Origin: an uncultured Eubacteriales bacterium
GTDB taxonomy: Bacteria; Bacillota; Clostridia; Oscillospirales; UBA644
DNA: 8,770 nt
Reading direction: 5' to 3'
Assembly (NCBI GenBank): GCA_900547165.1
Contig: URFZ01000031.1
Location: 1-8,770, forward strand
Below are positions 1 through 5,779 of this stretch, piece after piece. The translations under genes and the position numbers were made by a program. The notes under the pieces were generated by a model, which saw only the letters and a list, made by a program, of their open reading frames with translations, had not been told where the DNA came from and searched no databases. Positions within the stretch are counted from its first letter, which is position 1; the number at the start of each line of letters is the position of its first letter.

Positions 1-197
1 AAATTGCGATATGAAATCGCCTCTTATCGGAGTCTAACAACTCCTATGCCTTTACGCAGCAGTCACGAGGAGGGTCTAATTGCAAAAGCTTTCTTCCTCC
101 CGGCTCGGAAACTACAACGCAAAAGACCTTTCAACGGCTCACACCGACCGCCGCTTCTCTCGGAAAGTCCATTTTGCGCCCTTTTCGTCAACGCCTT
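1..197 (-). ncRNA. T-box riboswitch leader (5' part, cut by window edge)
   Basis: Read on the minus strand, this is the leader RNA of a gene lying left of the window. It begins with GGCGTTGACG (195..186), a start typical of T-box stem I. GCAAAA (177..172) pairs with TTTTGC (124..119). An AGAGA motif (160..156) is followed by the distal loop GGTGTGAGCC (145..136), the usual stem I apical signature. A stem II-like helix pairs GGGAGG (101..96) with CCCTCC (74..69). Two further hairpins follow: GGAGT/ACTCC (44..40 with 33..29) and GCGAT/ATCGC (20..16 with 10..6). The conserved antiterminator T-box sequence is not present and should lie just left of base 1. In this family uncharged tRNA binds the leader and prevents termination upstream of aminoacyl-tRNA synthetase, amino-acid biosynthesis or transport genes. 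The specifier should lie near 118..107; GTA (115..113, Val) followed by a purine is one reading, held with low confidence. Confidence 0.85.
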
Positions 198-203
198 TTT
201 CTG

Positions 204-232
204 ATGATACCACATCGGAGGAAAAAAGTCAA
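204..232 (-). promoter_or_regulatory. Promoter of the T-box transcript
   Basis: On the minus strand, TTGACT (232..227) and TATCAT (209..204) are separated by exactly 17 bp. This is a good sigma-A promoter and puts the transcript start near 197, immediately before the T-box stem I. Confidence 0.8.
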
Positions 233-275
233 GACGGCAAAACCGAACTTTTTGATTTTCTTGCCGTTTTTCTGT
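231..275 (+). terminator. Stem-loop with T tract between two divergent promoters (possible terminator)
   Basis: AAGACGGCAA (231-240) pairs with TTGCCGTTTT (261-270) through ten positions including one G-T wobble. The loop is 20 nt and more T-rich sequence follows. On the plus strand this resembles an intrinsic terminator, but no plus-strand gene lies upstream in the window. It overlaps the -35 box of the minus-strand promoter by two bases. It might insulate the response-regulator promoter from antisense transcription, or it may have no role. Confidence 0.3.
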
Positions 276-292
276 GTTTTTGCCGCATACGC

Positions 293-321
293 TTGCAAAT
301 CGGCGACAAATGATATATAAT
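293..321 (+). promoter_or_regulatory. Promoter of the two-component operon
   Basis: TTGCAA (293-298) and a perfect TATAAT (316-321) are 17 bp apart, giving a transcript start near 328 and a leader of about 75 nt before the GTG start at 402. It is divergent from the T-box promoter, about 60 bp away. Confidence 0.75.
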
Positions 322-339
322 ACAGAAAAGAAGTGAAGT

Positions 340-366
340 TTCAGCAGGTGTTCACCGCATCTTCAC
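340..366 (+). promoter_or_regulatory. Three direct repeats at 11-bp spacing (candidate response-regulator site)
   Basis: TTCAG (340-344), TTCAC (351-355) and TTCAC (362-366) start exactly 11 bp apart. OmpR/PhoB-class regulators bind tandem half-sites at about one helical turn, and the Bacillus PhoP half-site TT(A/C/T)ACA is similar to TTCACC and TTCACA here. The repeats fall in the predicted untranslated leader, downstream of the -10 box. Autoregulation by the adjacent regulator is an inference. A short palindrome, GGTGTTCACC (347-356), overlaps them and is an alternative reading. Confidence 0.4.
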
Positions 367-401
367 ATTCGGGTGTTAAACTTTTTCAGAGGTGAAAGAA
401 A

Positions 402-1073
402 GTGGCAAAACTTCTTGTTGTTGACGACGAGGCGAACATTCGCACTCTTATAAAAAAATACGCTCAATACGAAGGGTATGAGATAATCGAGGCGGTCAAC
501 GGCATCGACGCCGTTGCAAAGTGCCGCGCCGAAGATTTCGACCTTATAGTTATGGACGTGATGATGCCCGAGCTCGACGGCTTTTCCGCCGTTCGTGAAA
601 TAAGAAAGAATAAGAATATTCCTGTCATTATGCTTTCCGCAAGGGGAGAGGAATACGACCGCATTCACGGGTTTGAAGTCGGAGTTGACGATTATGTGGT
701 AAAGCCGTTTTCGCCGCGTGAACTGATGATGCGCATCGCCGCCGTGCTTCGCCGCAGCGGAAAAGAAGGAGAGGACGAAAGCGATGTCGTCGATTACGGC
801 GATCTCGCGATAGATTTCAGAGGTCGCTTTGTTTATGTTCTCGGCAGGCGCGTCGAAATGTCTCCGAAAGAATACGACCTGCTTTTTTATCTTGCAAAAA
901 ACGTCAACGTCGCGCTCAGCCGCGAAAAACTCATAACCGAGGTGTGGGGTTATGACTATTACGGCGACGACAGAACGCTTGACACGCACATAAAACTGCT
1001 CCGCCGCAGTCTCGGCGAAGCCGCCGGGCATATCGTGACTTTGAGAGGGGTAGGCTACCGTTTTGAAGCATAA
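402..1073 (+). CDS. OmpR/PhoB-family response regulator
   Basis: This is a cytoplasmic DNA-binding response regulator of 223 residues, the usual length for the family. The receiver domain covers about residues 3-115. It has the acidic pair D8/D9, the phospho-acceptor D52 within IVMDVMMP, the switch residue S79 and the conserved K101 in VKPF. A winged-helix Trans_reg_C domain covers about 128-222, with the typical MSPKEYDLL, VWGYDYYGDD, RTLDTHIKLLRRSL and LRGVGYRF segments. The start is GTG at 402, preceded by AGAGGTG (388-394) at 7-nt spacing. The stop overlaps the start of the following kinase gene by 11 bp, so the two are translationally coupled partners. The target genes cannot be read from the sequence. 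The family resembles PhoP/VicR-type regulators, but I do not assign a specific name. The 11-bp-spaced repeats in its leader suggest autoregulation. Confidence 0.95.
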   Translation: MAKLLVVDDEANIRTLIKKYAQYEGYEIIEAVNGIDAVAKCRAEDFDLIVMDVMMPELDGFSAVREIRKNKNIPVIMLSARGEEYDRIHGFEVGVDDYVVKPFSPRELMMRIAAVLRRSGKEGEDESDVVDYGDLAIDFRGRFVYVLGRRVEMSPKEYDLLFYLAKNVNVALSREKLITEVWGYDYYGDDRTLDTHIKLLRRSLGEAAGHIVTLRGVGYRFEA

Positions 1074-2505
1074 AAAAATAAGTATAAAATGGCTCGTTTT
1101 CGGCGGGCTTTTGGCTTTTACATCCGTTGTAATGTGCCTGCTTTGGCTGTTTCAGACAGTTTTTCTCGAAGATTTTTACAAGCAGATAAAAACGAGTGAG
1201 ATAAAAAAAGTCGCTTCCGAGATAGCGGAAAATATCGACGCGGGCGACATAACGCGTCAGATCGCTGCGATTGCGAGAAGTCAAAGCGTCTGCGCGCTTG
1301 TTATGAACGACGACGGAACCGTCGTTTCGTCCGCGGAGGGCGCGTTTTCCTGCGTTATACACAAGATGACGTGCGCGGAGCGCAAGGAGATAATCGACCG
1401 CGCAAAATCCGGCGGCGGGGTTTATTCAACTGTATTCGATATGGATTTCATCAACGCCGAAACGGGTTTTCGTCCGCAGACGGAGACGGGAGGCGAACCT
1501 CTCGCAAAGGGACTTCTCTATGCCGAGATTGTCTCTTCAAACGGGACTTCTTACGCGATAATGCTGAATTCTCAGATAACGCCCGTTGACGCTACCGTTT
1601 CCACTCTTCGCGTTCAGTTGCTGATAATTACGGGTATTGTTATTGTCCTTGCCGTTGTTCTCGCCGTTGTTATAATGAAAGTTGTCTCGTCGCCCATATC
1701 CAGGGTGAACGAATCCGCGAAGCGTCTTGCCTGCGCCGATTATTCGGTCGCGTTTGACGAAAGCGGATATAAAGAGATCTCAGAACTTGCGGCTACGCTG
1801 AATTACGCCGCGTCCGAACTGAACAAGACCGACGTTCTGCAAAAAGAGCTGATAGCCAACGTGTCCCACGATTTAAGAACACCGCTGACCATGATAGGCG
1901 GATATGCCGAGATGATGCGCGATATTCCCGAAGAAAACAATGCGGCGAACGCGCAGATTATCGTGGACGAGGCAAAGCGGCTAACAACGCTTGTCAACGA
2001 TACTCTGGATCTGTCCAAACTCGGTTCGGGAACGTCTCCGCTCACTCTGTCCCGATTCAACGTCACGGAATCCGTCCGCAATATCCTGACGAGGTATTCC
2101 GAACTTCGCGAAAGGGAAGGGTACGCCGTCGCGTTTGAGTATGACCGCGACGTTTTCGTCGACGCGGACGAGATAAAGCTGACGCAGGTCGTGTATAATC
2201 TCATCAACAATGCCGTCAACTATTGCGGCGAGGATAAGAAGATCACTGTTCGGCAGACCGTTTCCGACGGTGTCGTCCGCTTTGATTTTATCGACAACGG
2301 CGCGGGCATAGCCCCCGAAGAACTTCCGACCGTTTGGGACAGATATTACAGAAGCAGGGATGTTCACAAGCGCGCGGTTGTCGGAACGGGGCTCGGGCTT
2401 TCGATAGTTCGGAAGATACTTGACCTGCACGGCGCACATTACGGCGTTTCGAGCGCTGTCGGACAGGGCAGCGACTTTTGGTTTGAACTGCCGACGGAAG
2501 AATAA
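1063..2505 (+). CDS. Membrane sensor histidine kinase
   Basis: This 480-residue class I kinase is the partner of the preceding regulator. A first membrane helix (about 10-35) and a second (about 185-208) flank an extracytoplasmic sensor region of roughly 150 residues, which I do not recognise. A HAMP linker follows (about 208-260). The dimerisation/phospho-acceptor domain carries H269 in NVSHDLRTPL. The ATPase domain shows the N box (N379, N383), the G1 box DNGAG (411-415), the F-box-like WDRYYR (425-430) and the G2 box GTGLGL (441-446). All catalytic motifs are intact. The start is TTG at 1063, with purine-rich AGAGGGGTAGG (1044-1054) upstream; the next in-frame ATG would remove most of the first membrane helix. 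The sensor region has C77, C97, H100 and C104. The family autophosphorylates on His and passes the phosphate to the regulator Asp. The signal sensed is unknown. Confidence 0.94.
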   Translation: MKHKKISIKWLVFGGLLAFTSVVMCLLWLFQTVFLEDFYKQIKTSEIKKVASEIAENIDAGDITRQIAAIARSQSVCALVMNDDGTVVSSAEGAFSCVIHKMTCAERKEIIDRAKSGGGVYSTVFDMDFINAETGFRPQTETGGEPLAKGLLYAEIVSSNGTSYAIMLNSQITPVDATVSTLRVQLLIITGIVIVLAVVLAVVIMKVVSSPISRVNESAKRLACADYSVAFDESGYKEISELAATLNYAASELNKTDVLQKELIANVSHDLRTPLTMIGGYAEMMRDIPEENNAANAQIIVDEAKRLTTLVNDTLDLSKLGSGTSPLTLSRFNVTESVRNILTRYSELREREGYAVAFEYDRDVFVDADEIKLTQVVYNLINNAVNYCGEDKKITVRQTVSDGVVRFDFIDNGAGIAPEELPTVWDRYYRSRDVHKRAVVGTGLGLSIVRKILDLHGAHYGVSSAVGQGSDFWFELPTEE

Positions 2506-2523
2506 AAAGAATCATAAAATACA

Positions 2524-2561
2524 GAGCGTTCCCGCGGACAGCAGGAACGCTCAAATTTCTT
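2524..2561. terminator. Bidirectional intrinsic terminator between convergent genes
   Basis: GAGCGTTCC (2524-2532) and GGAACGCTC (2544-2552) form a perfect 9-bp stem with an 11-nt loop. The plus strand continues with AAATTTCTTT, and the minus strand with a T-rich tail (TGTATTTTATG, then TTTTTATT). It lies 18 bp after the kinase stop and 8 bp beyond the glycosidase stop, so it can serve both genes. Confidence 0.85.
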
Positions 2562-5461
2562 TAATTGAAAGTCAATACGACATCGCTCGCTTCATTGTAT
2601 GGATAATAGGGGATCGTGGCAAATTGCAGGTCTTCTATCAGCAATTCCGCGCCGTCGGAATTGAGCAGACTTGTGTATGTTATTCCTATTGCCCGAAGCG
2701 CTTTGTTGCCGGACAGTTTCTTTTGTATCGCAACAATAACGGTCGTTGTCTCGCCGGGTCCCACCATGTTGTATATCGGTGCCACATACGGCTGATACAT
2801 CGTTGTTGATTTGTACAGCACGGAAGGAACATTGATTGCTTCGTTCGAAAGATTTGTCAGTTTGAAAGAAATGTGAGTTACCTCTTTCGGCAGAGTTTTG
2901 TATCCATCCGCAAGAATTTCAAGCGGGAACTGGACTTCCTGCTTTTCGTCAGACCTTTCAAACGTGAACCGCATTGCTTTTTTGCCGTTGTCGGAGGTTA
3001 CGACTTCCACGTTGTCAAGCGCATCTATCGCTGCGGCGGTTGCCGTGTCATTCAAATCAAACGGAACAAATATGCTTCCTGCGCCTTGATTGATTATTTT
3101 ATACACGGTTTCTGTTTTTCCGTTGTACGTTATTTCTATCGGAACAAGATGTCTTCCCGCGGAATCAAACGAAAACCGTGCCTCAAACAGAGAATATGTT
3201 TCCGTTCTTTCCTTTTCCGTAAGCGCGTTGCCGTTTGCTTTGACTTCTGCACCTGCGGGAACGAATATCTTTGCATTGATTGCCGGAAGCACATTTTTTC
3301 CGACCTGCGTTTCGTAGTCGGTCATGACAATAAGCGGAATATCGCTTTGATATTCGGAAGAGATTCCTTTTTTGATAGTTTCCGGTTCATTTCTGTTTAC
3401 TGTTATGAGCCTTGAAAATGTTCCGTTGTCGTTGCGTTGAAGCCGTCTGTCAAAACAGTTGAACAGATAGTTCTGTCTGACCTCTCCGTCCGTGTACGGA
3501 ACTTTGAGCGTGTCGATATTGTCAAACATAAGCTTATACCCGAGCGTTTCAAACTCAACTTCATCGGGCGCTTTCAGACCTATCGTATATTCCTCTCCGT
3601 TTACAGTCACCGTGGTTTCTTTGATCCCGTAAACGCCGCTCATATCAACGTAAGCGGAGTAAACCGCGCAGTCTCCCTGTTCCGAGCCGGTTACTGCAAC
3701 CCCGTCGCAGGTGACGTCAGACCCTTTCGGCGCATAGACCCTGATCTCACGCAGATTTGTGTTTTCGTATGTAAAGCAGGGCAGCATCGTTACAAGCGTA
3801 TTGTCGTCCGCCATTATATCGTGCGCAAGTCTTTTTCTGATTTTGAGCAGTTCGGCGGGGTCGTGGTCGTAATCGTTTCTGCTCGTATAAAGCGTATCGT
3901 AGTATGTGTTAAGAACCGTGTCCGCGTCAATATCCGTTATGTTGTGCTTGTCAAGAAACGCGTTGATCTTATTTTCCATCAAACACAGATATTCATAGTC
4001 CTCCATGCCGTCTCTTATGGCTTCGAGGCGAAGCGAGGGTACGGGGATGTTTCTGTTTATCACTCCGTCGCCTTCAACCCCCGAGTATATAAGAAACCCG
4101 TCGCCCGCTCTGTAATTGGATGCAAACGGATAATTCCAGATATCTCTGTCCGCGCCTTCCTTTGTCAGCTGAATTGAAGTTGCCCAATAAAGATTGCCCG
4201 TTATGCCGAGGTCTTTTTGCATCCAGTTCAGGGTTCTGCATCCGATAAGCGGATAGCCTATCAGATAGCAAGGATGGTCGTCTATATCAACGCCGTCGCA
4301 GTTATACCACCAAACGGTATCTCCCGCTCTCTGCCTTTCCGTTACATATACCTCGTCGTTCTGGTCAATGTTTTCTATGCCGCAAAAAATATCAACGCTG
4401 CCGTAAAGCGCGCTGCGCGCGCCGGAGGTGACCAGACACCTGATTTTCGGATTGTATTTTTTCAGAGAATCGAACGAAAAGCGAATATCATTATAGTAAC
4501 TCATGCTCGGCTCATCATAGACGTAAACATACCCGTATTCGAGTATACCCTCCGCGTCGAGCGCGTCGATAAATGCTTTGGGCCACGACAGCATGCTTCC
4601 GTCCTCTTGGCAAAGCAGATGACGCACTACGCCGTTTGAGTCGGTGAATTCATTCAGACCGATGGGAATCCTGTAAGATGTTACAGTCCCGTCCTTTATG
4701 CGCTGTGCCATTTTTCTCGCGAAATCGGGCGCGTAGTCGTAGTTGTCCGGAAGATCGCAATCTTCAATTCTGTATTCAAGCTGGAAATCCGCATACTGCT
4801 TTCTTGTTTCCTCGTAATCGAGGTTTGTCGCGCCTTTTCTTTGCAGGTAGTCCCATGTTGAGAAGAACCACATCTGAAAAGACGTTTCCATCGTGTTCGT
4901 TTTCGGTATCGCAAAATCCCAGACTTCCGCTTCAAGAGGAATGGAGATGTCTTCGCCGTTGTTGCGGCGCACGGTAACCGTTCCCGTATATTTTCCGGCA
5001 GACTGCGTTTCGCACGCCGAAAGCGTAATGTAGATACCTTGGTTTTCTTTCGCTTTTATCTCAAAAGAGTTCAGGTCGTCGTAAACAAGCGGAATCATCG
5101 CGTCGGGGTAGAAGTTCTGCTTGTCGGTCGAATCTCTCAGCGTTGTGACGTAATGTTCCCTGTATACTCCGTAAACGTCGAGTTTTTCCCCTTTCTCGTT
5201 CGCTATATCCGAAACCTTGACGGAAACGCCGCTGACGTCTTCGTCAAAACGCAGAATGAACTGACAACCCTCTTTTTCGTTTCGCGCAAGACTGACCTCG
5301 AGCTTTTCGCGACCGCTCTGAGGAACGTCTTCAACAAGCGTATACGTTTTTGCGTTGTCAACTATAAAAACGTTTTTTATCGGGGTTCTGATTATTTGAC
5401 ACGACGCCAAAAGACACGCCGTCACGCAAAGCGCTATAACTGCCGCAATGACTTTTTTCAT
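2561..5461 (-). CDS. GH123-like (DUF4091) glycosidase lipoprotein with long beta-rich C-terminus
   Basis: This 966-residue protein starts with a lipoprotein signal peptide (K2, K3, hydrophobic 4-19) and the lipobox LASC, giving lipidation at C21 and surface anchoring. An N-terminal beta-rich region (about 35-185) is followed by the GH123/DUF4091 barrel (about 190-505). This shows the YVYDEPS segment with adjacent D316-E317, WWYNCDG (384-390), GNLYWAT (422-428) and the family hallmark SLRLEAIRDGMEDYEYL (476-492). In characterised GH123 beta-N-acetylgalactosaminidases an adjacent Asp-Glu pair performs substrate-assisted catalysis, so D316/E317 are the likely catalytic pair. The true substrate is not known. 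Residues 560-790 hold two similar beta modules (573-630 and 730-789), and 796-949 looks like a jelly-roll, possibly carbohydrate-binding. The start at 5461 is chosen for its AAGGAG and signal peptide; an upstream ATG at 5542 falls in the -35 box. GH123 enzymes known to me are shorter. Confidence 0.88.
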   Translation of the reverse strand: MKKVIAAVIALCVTACLLASCQIIRTPIKNVFIVDNAKTYTLVEDVPQSGREKLEVSLARNEKEGCQFILRFDEDVSGVSVKVSDIANEKGEKLDVYGVYREHYVTTLRDSTDKQNFYPDAMIPLVYDDLNSFEIKAKENQGIYITLSACETQSAGKYTGTVTVRRNNGEDISIPLEAEVWDFAIPKTNTMETSFQMWFFSTWDYLQRKGATNLDYEETRKQYADFQLEYRIEDCDLPDNYDYAPDFARKMAQRIKDGTVTSYRIPIGLNEFTDSNGVVRHLLCQEDGSMLSWPKAFIDALDAEGILEYGYVYVYDEPSMSYYNDIRFSFDSLKKYNPKIRCLVTSGARSALYGSVDIFCGIENIDQNDEVYVTERQRAGDTVWWYNCDGVDIDDHPCYLIGYPLIGCRTLNWMQKDLGITGNLYWATSIQLTKEGADRDIWNYPFASNYRAGDGFLIYSGVEGDGVINRNIPVPSLRLEAIRDGMEDYEYLCLMENKINAFLDKHNITDIDADTVLNTYYDTLYTSRNDYDHDPAELLKIRKRLAHDIMADDNTLVTMLPCFTYENTNLREIRVYAPKGSDVTCDGVAVTGSEQGDCAVYSAYVDMSGVYGIKETTVTVNGEEYTIGLKAPDEVEFETLGYKLMFDNIDTLKVPYTDGEVRQNYLFNCFDRRLQRNDNGTFSRLITVNRNEPETIKKGISSEYQSDIPLIVMTDYETQVGKNVLPAINAKIFVPAGAEVKANGNALTEKERTETYSLFEARFSFDSAGRHLVPIEITYNGKTETVYKIINQGAGSIFVPFDLNDTATAAAIDALDNVEVVTSDNGKKAMRFTFERSDEKQEVQFPLEILADGYKTLPKEVTHISFKLTNLSNEAINVPSVLYKSTTMYQPYVAPIYNMVGPGETTTVIVAIQKKLSGNKALRAIGITYTSLLNSDGAELLIEDLQFATIPYYPYNEASDVVLTFN

Positions 5462-5469
5462 TTGGTTTT

Positions 5470-5475
5470 CTCCTT
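5470..5475 (-). promoter_or_regulatory. Ribosome binding site fixing the glycosidase start
   Basis: AAGGAG (5475..5470) is placed 8 nt before ATG at 5461. It decides in favour of this start, which exposes the lipoprotein signal peptide, over the in-frame ATG at 5542, which overlaps the promoter. Confidence 0.85.
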
Positions 5476-5513
5476 TTGGTTTGAAGCGAAATCTATATAA
5501 GAAGTGTATTATA

Positions 5514-5542
5514 AGTATAACATAACGTTTTTTTGCTGTCAA
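5514..5542 (-). promoter_or_regulatory. Promoter of the glycosidase gene
   Basis: On the minus strand, a perfect TTGACA (5542..5537) and TATACT (5519..5514) are separated by 17 bp. Transcription would start near 5507, giving a short leader of about 45 nt with no evident structure. No clear operator was seen. Confidence 0.85.
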
Positions 5543-5598
5543 TGTTTTTTATTTAAACTGTTTTTGTCGAACTTTTATCGGTAAAAATCGCCTGTCGC

Positions 5599-5627
5599 TT
5601 TACTTTTTATCCCTTTCGGAATAAAAT
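5599..5627 (+). promoter_or_regulatory. Probable promoter of the LRR-dockerin gene
   Basis: TTTACT (5599-5604) and TAAAAT (5622-5627) are 17 bp apart. The same boxes with the same spacing occur before the DUF2461 gene (7595-7623). From here a leader of about 145 nt would reach the ATG at 5780. It is AT-rich, and I saw no recognisable riboswitch or strong hairpin in it. The remainder of 5543-5598 also shows no feature. Confidence 0.6.
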
Positions 5628-5638
5628 ACCGCGATAAT

Positions 5639-5656
5639 CATAGAGGTTGTTGAAAT
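5639..5656 (+). repeat. Leader repeat, copy 1
   Basis: CATAGAGGTTGTTGAAAT matches 7639-7656 at 17 of 18 bases. Both copies lie a short way downstream of TTTACT-17-TAAAAT (11 nt here, 15 nt in the other). In this copy AGAGG is not followed by a usable gene start. Confidence 0.8.
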
Positions 5657-5768
5657 ATTACTTTTTTGTAAACTGTCTTAAATTTATGTCACATTTTTGC
5701 TTGAAAAACGTCTAATTATATGGAGACAAAAAATATTGTTTTTTCTTGCGGTATCTGCATTGCAAAAA

Positions 5769-5775
5769 AAGGAGG
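5769..5775 (+). promoter_or_regulatory. Ribosome binding site fixing the LRR-protein start
   Basis: AAGGAGG (5769-5775) lies 4 nt before ATG at 5780, the start that yields a clean signal peptide. An in-frame ATG at 5720 has no comparable site upstream and is rejected. Confidence 0.85.
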
Positions 5776-5779
5776 ATTT

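Noticed and set aside
4..313. Two short plus-strand reading frames of 66 and 77 residues
   Set aside because: They run antisense through the T-box leader and its promoter, lack ribosome binding sites and show no domain-like composition.
2873..4639. Long plus-strand reading frames (for example 3437-4177)
   Set aside because: They are antisense to the GH123-like gene, with low-complexity Val/Arg-rich content and no ribosome binding sites. The minus-strand frame has a signal peptide and family motifs.
5650..5716. Possible leader peptide beginning with TTG after AGAGG
   Set aside because: Spacing from AGAGG to TTG is only 3 nt, the peptide has no recognisable features, and the reading frame is explained by chance in AT-rich sequence.
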